Shown: positions 16,455-25,717, counted from the stretch's first letter. The stretch: DNA of 64,000 nucleotides from Chthonomonas sp. UBA6659 (GCA_002455425.1 DKKT01000063.1:3361-67360); one strand, 5' to 3'. Numbers and translations are program-made. Notes: a model not told the origin generated them from the sequence alone.

Positions 16455-17726
16455 GTGGTAGGAGCCCTTCTCGCAGCATCGGCGATCGGCTTCGGCGCGA
16501 TCCAACCGCCGTTCTCGGCGATCGAACGTGTCCATGGGCGGATGAAAGCGGCGACCCTGGTCGCGACGTCGGTCAGTTTGAACCAAGGAGCAAAGCTCCG
16601 CCAGCGTTTCGAAATCGGCTACGCCCGTCCGGATCGGGTTCGTGTCGCGGTGAAGCCGCTGGATGGCACGAAGGGCCGCTGGACTCTCTGGGGCTCGCCG
16701 CAGGGGATGACGATCCTGGACGAGGAAGCCAACAAGTACGCTTCCGCTCCTTGGAATCGCCGGACCGATCTTGCGACCAACGTTGAAGCGCAGACTGCGC
16801 TCGACGGTTTCCTGCTGGCCCTGATCGAGCCCACGCGCATGCGGGACCTCCTCGGCGGCCTTCGCCAAGCCAAACCCTGGACGAGCGCCAGTGACGGCGC
16901 GGGCGTCTCCTACCGCCATGAAAGTCCGAACGGATCGATCGTGCTGCGCCTGGATCGCTCGAACCGTGTTGCCGGGCTCGAACTCGGCACCGAGGCACGA
17001 CGCGTGACGTGGACCGTGTCATACGCGGCCGCCCCGAAGAGTTTCACGCCAAAACTCCCGGGGACCGCGACCCGGGCCGGCGGAGCCCCGGACAGCGGAC
17101 CGCCTGAGTATGGTGATGCCAAGGCCAAGCCGGTCCTGAACAAGGCGATCGTGACCTATGACCGGCTCCGGCGCGTCCAGATGCGAACGACCAGCGACGA
17201 AGGATCGCGCACCCTCTGGATCAGCGACGGGTGGTACCGCGAAAGACAGACGTCGCTCGAATGGAGCTACGTCAACGGGACCCTGACGATCATCGATCGC
17301 GGCCGATCCCAATGGTACCGAGGCAAGGTCGGAAAGCTGCGGATTGCCGATGCGCTCGGCAAACTCGGTACCCGAATGGAGCCGATGATGTGGAGCATGC
17401 TCCAGGGGCGCAACCCGGTCCAGGTGATCTTCACACCGGCGTTCCGCGTGTCCGTCCAGGGCACCGTCACGATCGATGGTCGCAAGGCGACGATCCTCGC
17501 AGGCACGGCCGCCCGTAATCGGATCACGGCCGCCGTCCGCACCGACGGGTTGTTCGCATCGATGACGAATCTCAATGTCGACGATCGGGGCCGTACGGTC
17601 GCGACCTCGGAAAGACGATTCGCGTACGACTCGATCGGCAAGGCGATGCCGATGACGACCTTCGCGCTGACGCCCCCACGCGGGTTCCGCGAACGAAAGA
17701 TCGGCGAATTGCTCAACGCGAAGTAG
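16455..17726 (+). CDS. Exported LolA-like (DUF2092-type) protein, apparently two copies of the fold
   Basis: A 423-residue protein with a signal-like N-terminus (MVGALLAASAIGFGAIQ). Residues 20-190 show the strand pattern of LolA/LolB-like domains (RQRFEIGYARPDRVRV, then a missing loop and GVSYRH). A similar pattern restarts after residue 230 (RRVQMRTTSDEGSRTLW), suggesting a duplicated domain joined by a proline/glycine linker around residue 205-225. LolA-like proteins bind hydrophobic ligands or lipoproteins in the periplasm; the role here is inferred from fold pattern only. GTG start with a CATAAT box 7 nt upstream. Confidence 0.55.
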   Translation: MVGALLAASAIGFGAIQPPFSAIERVHGRMKAATLVATSVSLNQGAKLRQRFEIGYARPDRVRVAVKPLDGTKGRWTLWGSPQGMTILDEEANKYASAPWNRRTDLATNVEAQTALDGFLLALIEPTRMRDLLGGLRQAKPWTSASDGAGVSYRHESPNGSIVLRLDRSNRVAGLELGTEARRVTWTVSYAAAPKSFTPKLPGTATRAGGAPDSGPPEYGDAKAKPVLNKAIVTYDRLRRVQMRTTSDEGSRTLWISDGWYRERQTSLEWSYVNGTLTIIDRGRSQWYRGKVGKLRIADALGKLGTRMEPMMWSMLQGRNPVQVIFTPAFRVSVQGTVTIDGRKATILAGTAARNRITAAVRTDGLFASMTNLNVDDRGRTVATSERRFAYDSIGKAMPMTTFALTPPRGFRERKIGELLNAK

Positions 17727-17729
17727 TTT

Positions 17730-17758
17730 TTGGCTTCTGGACGGGTTGTCGCTATAAT
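17730..17758 (+). promoter_or_regulatory. Sigma-70-type promoter for the dockerin-like gene
   Basis: TTGGCT (17730-17735), 17-bp spacer, TATAAT (17753-17758). The spacing and -10 are consensus. The gene downstream also has a GAGG ribosome binding site 5 nt before its ATG, unlike many neighbours. Confidence 0.75.
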
Positions 17759-17774
17759 GAACCCTGAGGTTCCT

Positions 17775-18887
17775 ATGCGATTTTTCGTCTTTCGTGCGGT
17801 GCTGTCCGCGTCGTTCGTTGTTTCGGCCTTCTCCGCGACGGCACTGTGGCCCGATCTGCGGGGTAAGACGCTCTACCTGACGGGCACGACCGTCATCGCT
17901 GGGCAGGCGTTTACGATCGACTTCGGCGCGCTGGTCCCGGGGGGAATCCCGATCACCGCGGCGTCCCCGGGGACGCTCAACATCGCGACCACAGGCCCGT
18001 CCGACAACTCCGCCCTTTCCGGCAGCTACCCGCAGCCGACGCCGCCCAACGTGGTCAACGGGATCACCTATCCGATTTGCCCGAATCCGGTCGTGCCCCT
18101 CACGGGATCGTTCAACCGGACGACCGGGGCGTTCGCGATGAACGGCGTTCTCACCGGTACCTCCAACTTCGACTTCGGGGTTGCCGACCTCGGAGCGACC
18201 TTCGGCGTCCAGCGGACCATCATCCAGTTTCGGAACTTCCGGATCCCGATGACCGGAACCGCCACGACTGGCTCGCGCGGGGAGTTCATGATCCGTCAGC
18301 CCGGGGCGACGTCGTTCACCTTCGACATCAACTCGAGCTTCCTGTTCGGCACGCCGAGACTGGCGCTTCAGAACCCGAACGTCTGCGGCTTCGGCGGCCT
18401 GCAGGCCACGATCACGAACCCCGCGTTCCGAATCGAGAACTGGACGCTTCAGCAGCCGGTCGTCAGCGGGACCGTGACGCTGGGCGACTTCCTGGGCGTG
18501 CCGACGGGCGAGCCGGCGACGATCGAGCTCCGCCAGAACGGGGCCACGGTCGAGACGATCCCGGGCGTGCTCCTTGGCCCGACCGGACAGTACTGGTTCA
18601 ACACGGCGAGGCGCGGCGTTCACGACGTGTGGATCAAAGCGTCGCATTGGCTGGCGGCGGAGGTCGACGGCGTGAACATCGTCGAGGCCGGGGTGGCCAA
18701 TGTCGACGTCACCCTGATCAACGGCGACATCGACGGCAGCAACGCGATCGACTCCGACGACTTCGATCTGCTGATCGCCGCCTTCGGTGGTCCTGGGCCG
18801 ATCGGTGATCTCGATGGAACCGCAAGTGTCGACTCCGATGACTTCGACATTCTCGTCAAGAACTTCGGATTGAGCGGCGCACCCTAG
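17775..18887 (+). CDS. Secreted protein with C-terminal dockerin-like repeats
   Basis: A 370-residue secreted protein (signal MRFFVFRAVLSASFVVSAFSA). Residues 25-300 form a beta-rich region of unknown family. The C-terminus has two calcium-loop repeats, GDIDGSNAIDSDDFDLL and GDLDGTASVDSDDFDIL, like type I dockerin/EF-hand-like repeats. In Planctomycetes and Armatimonadota such tails occur on many extracellular proteins without a known cellulosome, so attachment to a cohesin is not assured. Its stop overlaps the uvrC stop by 4 nt (CTAG). Confidence 0.75.
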   Translation: MRFFVFRAVLSASFVVSAFSATALWPDLRGKTLYLTGTTVIAGQAFTIDFGALVPGGIPITAASPGTLNIATTGPSDNSALSGSYPQPTPPNVVNGITYPICPNPVVPLTGSFNRTTGAFAMNGVLTGTSNFDFGVADLGATFGVQRTIIQFRNFRIPMTGTATTGSRGEFMIRQPGATSFTFDINSSFLFGTPRLALQNPNVCGFGGLQATITNPAFRIENWTLQQPVVSGTVTLGDFLGVPTGEPATIELRQNGATVETIPGVLLGPTGQYWFNTARRGVHDVWIKASHWLAAEVDGVNIVEAGVANVDVTLINGDIDGSNAIDSDDFDLLIAAFGGPGPIGDLDGTASVDSDDFDILVKNFGLSGAP

Positions 18888-20758
18888 GTCTCGGCGAGGT
18901 ACTCACGGACCTGCTCGGCCAACCGGCGAGTCATGGTCGGCACGGCGGCGAGTTCCTCGACACTCGCCCGTCGGATGCCTTCGAGCGATCCGAAGGTTCG
19001 CAGCAGGAGTCGTCGTCGGCGGGGCCCCACGCCGGGGACCTCCTCGAGCGCTGAGCCCTGAAATCGCTTGTCGCGTACCTTCCGGTGGTAGGTCAGCGCG
19101 AAGCGGTGCGCCTCGTCGCGGAGGCGACGGAGCAGAAGCAGGCCCGGCGATTGGAGCGGGAGCTCGATCGGCTCGAAGCCATACTCCTTCGGCTTTCCTG
19201 GCTCACGGGGTAGGTCGATCGGCCGGAACAAGAGCTCCATCTTCTTTGCGAGACCCACCATCGGAACGGTCAGCCCCAGATCGTCGCGGGCTTTGAGGGC
19301 GGCATGGAGTTGGCCTTTGCCCCCGTCGATCATGATCAGGTCGGGGAGCTTGGCGAACTTCTCGTCTCCGTCGAGATATGCCTTCAAGCGCCTTGTGATG
19401 ACCTCATGCATCATCGCGAAGTCGTTCGGATCCTCCGGATGGTAGCGAATCTTGAAGCGGCGATACTCGGCTTTCGACGGTTCACCGCTCTCGGTCACGA
19501 CCATCGAGCCGACGGGGGCTCGGCCCTGGATATTCGAGATGTCGTACCCCTCGATTCGGACGGGTGGCGCTACGAGATCGAGCGCCTCGGCGAGTTGTTC
19601 CGTCGCCTGCTCGGTCCAGCTTTCCTTCTGCTCCATCTCGAGCCGAAGGAGCTCCAGTGCCTGCTCCGCGTTCGAGGCGGCCAAGTCGACGAGACGGAGC
19701 TTCTCGCCTCCTTGGGGGACTTCGACGGTCACGCTCGAGCCACGCCGGGAGCGCAGCCACTGCTGCACGATCGCTCGTTCGGCGATTTCGACCGGCAGGA
19801 TGACTTCGCGGGGAATCTCGGGAGCGTCGGCATAGTACTGCTTGACGAACTCCTGGACCGCTTCGCTTGGCGCCGATTCGGCCGCCCCGTCGAGCACGAA
19901 CTGGCGCTGCCCGATGAGTTTGCCGTTCCGGACGTAGAGCATCTGGATTGCGGCGCCACGCTCATCCTTGACGACGGCGATGACGTCGCGGTCTTCGGCA
20001 TCGGTCGTGAGCACCTTCTGACGCTGGAGGATCGCCTCGACGGACTGGAGTCGATCGCGCAGTGCCGCGGCCTTCTCGAATTCCAGGTGTTCGGCGGCGT
20101 GCTCCATTTCGGAGCGAATCTCCTCGACGATACCCTCCTGCTTGCCGGCGAGAAAGCGCTCGACGCGGTGCACGATCTCCTTGTACGCCTTGGCATCACT
20201 CAGTCCGGCGCACGGCGCAAGGCACTGGCCGAGGTGGTGGTAGAGGCAAGGGCGCTGCTCCTCGCGGCCGCTCCACAACTTGCCGCACGGGATGAGGGGG
20301 AACACCTTGTGGAGGAGCTGAATCGTGTCTCGCACCGCCCACGCGCTGGTGTAGGGACCGAAGTACTTCGCTCCGTCCTTGCGAACCTTCCGAGTGAACA
20401 GGAGGCGAGGGTACTTCTCGTTGGTGATCGTGATGTACGGGTAGCTCTTGTCATCGCGGAGGCGGACGTTGTAGGGGGGTCGGTGCTGCTTGATGAGGTT
20501 GCACTCGAGGACCAGCGCCTCGAGCTCGCTGTCGACCACGATCCATTCGAGGTCACGAACCCTGTGGACCATCCGTGCAATGCGGGCCGAATGGCGTGTC
20601 GACTCCTGGAAGTACGATCGCACCCGCTGGCGAAGGCTGACCGCCTTCCCGACATAGAGGACGTCACCGTCGCCGTCGCGATAGAGATAACACCCCGGCT
20701 TTGTCGGGAGGCCCTTCAGCTTTTCGGCGACGGCTTCGGATGTGTTCAGGCGCGGCAT
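18884..20758 (-). CDS. uvrC: Excinuclease ABC subunit C
   Basis: A 624-residue UvrC, the dual-incision nuclease of nucleotide excision repair. Domains in order: GIY-YIG nuclease (PGCYLYRDGDG and VLYVGKAVSLRQRVRSYF, residues 18-46), a cysteine-rich segment (PCLYHHLGQCLAPC), the UVR motif that binds UvrB (MEHAAEHLEFEKAAALRDRL, near 205), the RNase H-like 5' nuclease (EGYDISNIQG; MIDGGKGQL), and C-terminal helix-hairpin-helix repeats (EEVPGVGPRRRRLLL). It follows the cation antiporter gene by 13 nt on the same strand, so the two are probably co-transcribed. Confidence 0.97.
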   Translation of the reverse strand: MPRLNTSEAVAEKLKGLPTKPGCYLYRDGDGDVLYVGKAVSLRQRVRSYFQESTRHSARIARMVHRVRDLEWIVVDSELEALVLECNLIKQHRPPYNVRLRDDKSYPYITITNEKYPRLLFTRKVRKDGAKYFGPYTSAWAVRDTIQLLHKVFPLIPCGKLWSGREEQRPCLYHHLGQCLAPCAGLSDAKAYKEIVHRVERFLAGKQEGIVEEIRSEMEHAAEHLEFEKAAALRDRLQSVEAILQRQKVLTTDAEDRDVIAVVKDERGAAIQMLYVRNGKLIGQRQFVLDGAAESAPSEAVQEFVKQYYADAPEIPREVILPVEIAERAIVQQWLRSRRGSSVTVEVPQGGEKLRLVDLAASNAEQALELLRLEMEQKESWTEQATEQLAEALDLVAPPVRIEGYDISNIQGRAPVGSMVVTESGEPSKAEYRRFKIRYHPEDPNDFAMMHEVITRRLKAYLDGDEKFAKLPDLIMIDGGKGQLHAALKARDDLGLTVPMVGLAKKMELLFRPIDLPREPGKPKEYGFEPIELPLQSPGLLLLRRLRDEAHRFALTYHRKVRDKRFQGSALEEVPGVGPRRRRLLLRTFGSLEGIRRASVEELAAVPTMTRRLAEQVREYLAET

Positions 20759-20771
20759 CGTGTACTCGATC

Positions 20772-22427
20772 CTACGCCGGTTGGCGGGCGACGGCGGCGG
20801 GTGGCGATCCGAGCAGAAGCGCTTCTTGCCCAAGCCGATCGCCAGTGAGCTGTTCCTCGTCGACGATGACATCGGCCCCGGCAACGTCGAGTTCGTCGGC
20901 GAACGTGTGATACCGGGCCCGCGCGACCACGGGAACGTCGGGGACATGGGACTTCGCGATCGAAATCGTCAATCGAGCGACGTTGTGATCGGGAACCGCG
21001 AGGACGAGACAGGCGGCTTGGGGAAGACCGGCGGCCAAGAGGTTCGCGTACTGGGTCGCATCGCCGATCCGGCCCTGATGCCCGTTCCGGTGAGCCAGTT
21101 CCACGAGATGGGGGTGGATCTCGAGCACGACGACATTCGCTCCGGCTTCGCTCAGGGCCTTGCTTGTCGCTTGGCCCGCGTCACCGTAACCGACGATGAT
21201 GAAGTGGCCGAACAGACCCTCTTTCCGTGCGGCGAACCGCTCCCCGAGGGCGAGCTTTCTGGCGGGCACAACGCGCTTTGCGAGGGCACGCGCGATGTTA
21301 TGGGCGTTCGCGACGAGGACCGGAGCGATCAGCAGAGTGACGACGCTCACGGAAATCGTCAGCTGAACCAGATCGGGGCTCAAGGCCCCAGCGTCCGCGG
21401 CGATGCCCGCCAAGACGAACGAGAACTCGCCGACCTGGGCCACGCAGACCCCACCGCCGATGGCCGCTACGATCGAGGGCTGAAACGGTCGGAGGGAGAG
21501 ATAGGCCAGGACCGACTTGACGCAAAGCACTGCGACGGCGGCCGTCAAGACCCACCACCAGTGCTCCCAGACCCACCGAAGATCCGCGAGCATCCCGATC
21601 GACGCAAAGAAGATGGTCAAGAAGAGGGTTTTCAGGGGCATGACGTCCGAGCGCATCTGGTCCGCGAAACGACTGTCGGCGAGGAGCATGCCCGCGACGA
21701 AGGCACCGAGAGCAGGCGAGAGTCCGGCCGCATGGGCGGCCCAGGTCGATGCCACGCAGGAGACGATCGCGAAGATGACGGGCAACTCTCGGTTGCGGGC
21801 CACCGATCGCAAGCTGAGCAGCCGGGGTAGGAGCACCCCGACGATGACGAGAATCGCGGCGACGATCAGGATCGCTTCCCAAGAGAGTCCCTTCGGCTTC
21901 TCGCTCCCGCCGGAAACGAACGTCACGAGCAGGACGAGCGGGACCACGGCGACATCCTGCATCAGGAGAATGCCGAGGGCGCTCTTGCCGTGGGCCGTGT
22001 CGAGGTCGGAGTGGTCCTTCAGGACGCGGAGGACCACCGCCGTGCTCGAGAGCGAAACGATCGCGCCGACGATCAGGGCGACCTGCCAGGTGGCGCCGAG
22101 CGCCATCGCGCCTCCTGCTCCCACGAGGAGGGTGGAGAGGATCTGGAGCGGTCCTCCGACCAAAGCCTGACGACCGAGTCCGAGAAGGCGGCGGAAGGAA
22201 AACTCGAGCCCGATCGTGAACAGAAGGAGCGCGACGCCGAGTTCGGCTAAGGCGTTCACGCCTTCGCCGCCGCGTACCCATCCGAGAACGCCCGGGCCTG
22301 CGAGAGTCCCCGCTACGAGGTACCCGACGACCGCGCTGAGCCGCAGCTTCTCGAAGAGCAACCCGAGGAGAACAGCCGCCGCGAGCAGGATCATCAGATC
22401 GAGAAGCAGTGCCCAGCCGTCCGGCAT
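20772..22427 (-). CDS. Kef-type (CPA2) cation:proton antiporter with TrkA-N domain
   Basis: A 551-residue transporter. About 12 membrane segments cover residues 5-385, including LFTIGLEFSFRRL, SLSSTAVVLRVLKD, LLMQDVAVVPLV and PALGAFVAGMLLADS. A regulatory TrkA-N (RCK) Rossmann domain starts at GHFIIVGYGDAGQATSKALS near residue 420. It probably exchanges K+ or Na+ for protons and is gated by a nucleotide bound to the RCK domain. It has no TrkA-C domain. CATAAT lies 7 nt before the ATG. Diverges from the STAS protein gene. Confidence 0.9.
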   Translation of the reverse strand: MPDGWALLLDLMILLAAAVLLGLLFEKLRLSAVVGYLVAGTLAGPGVLGWVRGGEGVNALAELGVALLLFTIGLEFSFRRLLGLGRQALVGGPLQILSTLLVGAGGAMALGATWQVALIVGAIVSLSSTAVVLRVLKDHSDLDTAHGKSALGILLMQDVAVVPLVLLVTFVSGGSEKPKGLSWEAILIVAAILVIVGVLLPRLLSLRSVARNRELPVIFAIVSCVASTWAAHAAGLSPALGAFVAGMLLADSRFADQMRSDVMPLKTLFLTIFFASIGMLADLRWVWEHWWWVLTAAVAVLCVKSVLAYLSLRPFQPSIVAAIGGGVCVAQVGEFSFVLAGIAADAGALSPDLVQLTISVSVVTLLIAPVLVANAHNIARALAKRVVPARKLALGERFAARKEGLFGHFIIVGYGDAGQATSKALSEAGANVVVLEIHPHLVELAHRNGHQGRIGDATQYANLLAAGLPQAACLVLAVPDHNVARLTISIAKSHVPDVPVVARARYHTFADELDVAGADVIVDEEQLTGDRLGQEALLLGSPPAAVARQPA

Positions 22428-22434
22428 ACTTAGG

Positions 22435-22440
22435 ATTATG
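22435..22440 (-). promoter_or_regulatory. -10 hexamer CATAAT for the antiporter-uvrC pair
   Basis: Minus strand: CATAAT, CCTAAGT (7 nt), ATG 22427. Leaderless-type spacing. Confidence 0.5.
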
Positions 22441-22471
22441 GACGGCTGAGCCTCAAAACCGGCAGGCTGGG

Positions 22472-22477
22472 TACAGT
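22472..22477 (+). promoter_or_regulatory. -10 hexamer TACAGT for the STAS protein gene
   Basis: TACAGT, CCAGACC (7 nt), ATG 22485. No Shine-Dalgarno sequence. Confidence 0.45.
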
Positions 22478-22484
22478 CCAGACC

Positions 22485-22904
22485 ATGATCGAGATCGTCA
22501 CCATTCAGGACCGCTACATCCTCGCCCGTGCGAGCTCGAAGCTGACCCCGGAGGACTACCACCTTCTGGACGAGACGATCAAGCCCCGACTCACCAAGCA
22601 CCACACCGTACGCGTCCAAATCGAGTTTCGGGACTTTCATGGATGGACGCTTCCGGGAGTCGCGGCCGCGATCCGATTCGGACTTACGGACGGCAAAGTC
22701 ATCGAGAAGCTCGCGGTCGTGGGAGAACACAAGACGGAAGAGGCCCTGGCCTGGGTCGTCGAGGTATTTGGGAGCACCGTCGTCGAGTTCTTCGGCCTCG
22801 ATCGCGCGCACGACGCCTGGAAGTGGCTCCACGCCGACGAAGTCGGTGAGTACCTGTCGTACGCCAGCTTCGGTACGGTCTCACCCTCGAAGAAGGGCGA
22901 TTGA
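22485..22904 (+). CDS. SpoIIAA-like STAS/SEC14-type domain protein
   Basis: A 139-residue single-domain protein. The pattern ITIQDRYILARASSKLTPED near the N-terminus, VRVQIEFRDFHGWTLPGVAA in the middle and KLAVVGEHKTEEALAW later is that of the SpoIIAA-like family (DUF3478), small cytosolic proteins with an alpha/beta STAS or CRAL-TRIO-like fold thought to bind lipids or small ligands. No anti-sigma partner is adjacent, so I do not propose sporulation signalling. Confidence 0.75.
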   Translation: MIEIVTIQDRYILARASSKLTPEDYHLLDETIKPRLTKHHTVRVQIEFRDFHGWTLPGVAAAIRFGLTDGKVIEKLAVVGEHKTEEALAWVVEVFGSTVVEFFGLDRAHDAWKWLHADEVGEYLSYASFGTVSPSKKGD

Positions 22905-22940
22905 CGGCAATCTTGCCGGAGATTTCGACTCACGCGGCAC

Positions 22941-22974
22941 GCTAGCGAAGTGCTAGCGGTGCCGGTCGTATGCT
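22941..22974 (+). promoter_or_regulatory. Direct repeats GCTAGCG with 11-bp period upstream of a TATGCT box
   Basis: GCTAGCG occurs at 22941-22947 and 22952-22958, exactly 11 bp apart, and TATGCT (22969-22974) follows 10 bp later, then CGGGGC and ATG 22981. Heptamer direct repeats with 11-bp period just upstream of the -10 are the binding pattern known for SARP activators. A SARP-like regulator is the next gene (23797). Confidence 0.45.
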
Positions 22975-22980
22975 CGGGGC

Positions 22981-23736
22981 ATGTCGAAAGCTCTCTTTGT
23001 CTTGGCCGCCGCCGCGATCGGGCCGACCGCACTTGCGGATTTCTCGTACGCCGACTTTTCGTCCCTCAGTGACCTCCAGCTCAATGGGACGGCTGCTCAA
23101 GTCGGCAATGTCGTGCGGATGACCGTGGATGGCGTCGGTGACCAAGCCGGCAACATGTGGCATACGCAACTGCAACCGCTGACGGACGGGTTTTCGACGA
23201 CCTTCCAGTTCCGCTGCGACGGTGTGGGCACGATTCCGGCGGACGGGATGGCGTTCGCGATCCAGGGAAGCGGGGTTTCCGAGCTGGGGTCGGGAGGCGG
23301 CTGGAACGCGATGGGGGATATACCCGGGTCGGTGGTGGTCAACTTCCAGTCGTTCTGGAACAAAGTTCAGATCATCGCGACGGACTCGAACGGTTCGTCG
23401 GTCTACTTCGATGAAGTCGACTTCTTCGGACTGCATCGAGAGGAGGCGTGGACCGCTCGCATCGACTACTCCCCGACTGGGAACCAGTGGCAGGTTTGGC
23501 TGGACGGTTCTCCCGTGATTTCCGCGAGCAGCGACCTTCTTTCCGCGGTGTCGTTGTCGGGAGGAACGAGCGCGTATGTCGGGCTCGGAGCAGGGACGGG
23601 CCTCGGCTACGACAACAACGACGCCTTAGCCTGGAGCATGAACGTCGTTCCGGAACCGGCCTCGCTTCTGACGCTCGGCGCGCTGAGTGCGTGGCTCCTC
23701 CGGCGTCGTCGCCTCAGCGGATCGTCCGGTCTTTGA
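22981..23736 (+). CDS. L-type-lectin-like exported protein with PEP-CTERM sorting signal
   Basis: A 251-residue secreted protein. A signal peptide (KALFVLAAAAIGPTALA) is followed by a legume/L-type lectin-like beta sandwich: FSTTFQFRCDG, GMAFAIQGSG, GSVVVNFQSFWNK and YVGLGAGTGLGYDNNDAL. The C-terminus is a complete PEP-CTERM tail: VPEPAS, a hydrophobic helix (LLTLGALSAWLL) and RRRR. Such tails are cut by an exosortase, which is not in this window. Likely a surface or matrix carbohydrate-binding protein. Confidence 0.85.
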   Translation: MSKALFVLAAAAIGPTALADFSYADFSSLSDLQLNGTAAQVGNVVRMTVDGVGDQAGNMWHTQLQPLTDGFSTTFQFRCDGVGTIPADGMAFAIQGSGVSELGSGGGWNAMGDIPGSVVVNFQSFWNKVQIIATDSNGSSVYFDEVDFFGLHREEAWTARIDYSPTGNQWQVWLDGSPVISASSDLLSAVSLSGGTSAYVGLGAGTGLGYDNNDALAWSMNVVPEPASLLTLGALSAWLLRRRRLSGSSGL

Positions 23737-23783
23737 CCGGCGGGTGACGTCGGGGACGGAGCCGGACGAGATTCTTGGGCAAG

Positions 23784-23789
23784 TATGCT
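23784..23789 (+). promoter_or_regulatory. -10 hexamer TATGCT for the SARP-like gene
   Basis: TATGCT, CATGGAT (7 nt), ATG 23797. This spacing decides between three closely spaced in-frame ATGs (23785, 23791, 23797). Confidence 0.45.
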
Positions 23790-23796
23790 CATGGAT

Positions 23797-25590
23797 ATGA
23801 GGCTCGTCGTGCGGCTGTTTGGCCGCTTCGCGGTCACGGCCGGCGATCGTTGCATCGAGATCCCAGGTCATGTCGAGCGCCAGATTCTGGCTCGGCTTTG
23901 CTGTGCGCGAGACTTCGTCCTCGATCGGCGGCGACTCGCCGCCGATCTTTGGCCCGAGGTTCCGTTCGAAGTCAGTGGAAATCGACTTCGGACCGGGCTT
24001 GTCGGGTTGCGGCGTGCGCTTGCGGACTGGAACGCCATCGTCGCCGACCGCCACTCGATCGGCATTCGCGACGGGGTACTCAGCGCAGACGTCGATCGCG
24101 CCACCGAGCACTTGCGCCGAGCGCGAAGGTCGCTTGAGGACGCCGAAGCGGAAGGCGAACTGGCCGCGCTTGCCGAGATCGCGGAATCGCCGTTGCTCGA
24201 GGGCTGGAGCGATCCCTGGGTCGCCCCGCTGCGGGAGGATTGGCGTCGCAATCTCGCCGAGGCGCAGCTGAGTCTCGCCCGCTCGGCACTGCGCCGGGAT
24301 GGGATCGAGCTGGCGGTGGCGCGAGGACGGAAGGCGGTCGAAGTCAATCCCACTGCGATCGAAGGCTGGCAGGTCTACTTGACGGCGTGCGCCACGGCGG
24401 GAAGAACGAGCGAGGGCCTTCGTCGTCTGCACGAGGCCCGACGGCTGCACGGCTTTGGGGGCGCGGAATGGTCCGACCTCGAAGAGCGGACCCGCCTGCT
24501 GCGACGCGAGCCGAAGCTCCATGTCGATCATGGGTCGATCGGAAGCGGGGAAGCGGCCCTGCTCGCGCGCACCGTCTCCCGGCTCGCGGAGACGGACCGC
24601 GCGCTGCTGCAGAGGCTCCTCGCCTCGCGATCGTTCTCGATCGAGGCGGAGCGCGCTCCGCGCCATGCAGCGCGAATGCTCGAAACGGCGTTGGAAGAGG
24701 AGGGCGACGTCGAGCTTCAGTCGCCGTTGCGCACGACGCTGATGACCGTGTACGCCCTGCTTCACGATCCCGACCGCGCTGAAGCACAGGCTGCGTGGAT
24801 TCTTGCCCACGACCCGCGAGACGATCGACGCATGAGCGTCCACATGCAGTGCTGCTTCACGCGAATGCTGGCACGAGAGTGGGATCAAGCGCTCCAAGAG
24901 GCGGATCGATCGCTGCACTTGGCCCATCGTTCGGGTAAGCCGGACGACGTTTGGCGATGCGAGGCGCAGCGCGCCTCGGTGCATTGGCATCTGGCCCGCT
25001 ACGACGAAGCGATCGAAGCCTACAGAGCTTCCTACGAGGGCCTGACGCAAGCGCCTGGACCGGTTTCCAAGCTCAGCGCCGCTGCAGCGATCGCATACAA
25101 CCTCGCGGCGCTGCTAGCCATGGTCGGGGAGGAACCCGAAGCGGAACGTTGGATTCTGCGGGCAGACGAGTTCGCCCGAGTCCACCAGCTTGAAGACTTG
25201 CTCAGTTTCATCCTTCCTGTTCGCGGCTATCTTGCGGCGACGCTCGGCCGGGAAGACGTCGGCCGTCGATTCGCGATCGACGGCCTCGTCCTCGCGTGGA
25301 GGAAAGGCAATCGGCGGCAGCTTGAGATCGGGCTCGAGTGGGCAGCGGCGATCCTGGTTCGTTTCGGTCGTGCTAGCCAAGGTCTCGGACTGTTGGATCA
25401 GGCTGCTGGACTTCGCGAGGAGAGCCGACATCGTCGGTCCCCGGCCGAAGAGGCATTCGCGAGGCGCATCCGAAGCTTCGCCGACGGAGCCTTGCCCGAT
25501 CCTCGATGGTCCGAGGCGGAGTCGGCGCGTGCGGTGACACAACGGTCGATCGAAGAGCTCGAGAGCGGCAGCTCCGGCGCGGGCCCTTAG
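23797..25590 (+). CDS. SARP-like transcriptional regulator with BTAD and TPR domains
   Basis: A 597-residue regulator. Residues 1-85 form an OmpR-type winged helix of the SARP class (VVRLFGRFAVTAGDRC, then LAADLWPEVP and NRLRTGLVGLRRAL). Residues 90-240 form the bacterial transcriptional activation domain, made of TPR-like helices. The C-terminal 300 residues are further TPR-like repeats (ARYDEAIEAYRASYEGL). Unlike the large SARP regulators, no NB-ARC ATPase lies between them. Direct repeats with 11-bp period before the neighbouring PEP-CTERM gene are a possible target. ATG 23797 is chosen from the promoter spacing. Confidence 0.8.
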   Translation: MRLVVRLFGRFAVTAGDRCIEIPGHVERQILARLCCARDFVLDRRRLAADLWPEVPFEVSGNRLRTGLVGLRRALADWNAIVADRHSIGIRDGVLSADVDRATEHLRRARRSLEDAEAEGELAALAEIAESPLLEGWSDPWVAPLREDWRRNLAEAQLSLARSALRRDGIELAVARGRKAVEVNPTAIEGWQVYLTACATAGRTSEGLRRLHEARRLHGFGGAEWSDLEERTRLLRREPKLHVDHGSIGSGEAALLARTVSRLAETDRALLQRLLASRSFSIEAERAPRHAARMLETALEEEGDVELQSPLRTTLMTVYALLHDPDRAEAQAAWILAHDPRDDRRMSVHMQCCFTRMLAREWDQALQEADRSLHLAHRSGKPDDVWRCEAQRASVHWHLARYDEAIEAYRASYEGLTQAPGPVSKLSAAAAIAYNLAALLAMVGEEPEAERWILRADEFARVHQLEDLLSFILPVRGYLAATLGREDVGRRFAIDGLVLAWRKGNRRQLEIGLEWAAAILVRFGRASQGLGLLDQAAGLREESRHRRSPAEEAFARRIRSFADGALPDPRWSEAESARAVTQRSIEELESGSSGAGP

Positions 25591-25686
25591 GCGCTCACCC
25601 TCATCGCGAACGCCGACGGACCGGTTTGAGGAGGTTGGGATCGCTCTTGTCTCGGACCACCTCACCCGGTTTGCTTCGCTCACCGA

Positions 25687-25717
25687 CCTCTCCCCCAGGG
25701 GCGGAGAGGGTATTTTT
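25687..25717 (+). terminator. Hairpin with T-run after the SARP-like gene
   Basis: CCTCTCC (25687-25693) pairs with GGAGAGG (25703-25709), extended inside by CCC/GGG, and is followed by TATTTTT. It lies about 100 bp after the SARP stop in a 176-bp stretch with no gene. The C/G-rich arms resemble the 9060 hairpin, so it may be a repeat that serves as a terminator. Confidence 0.5.
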
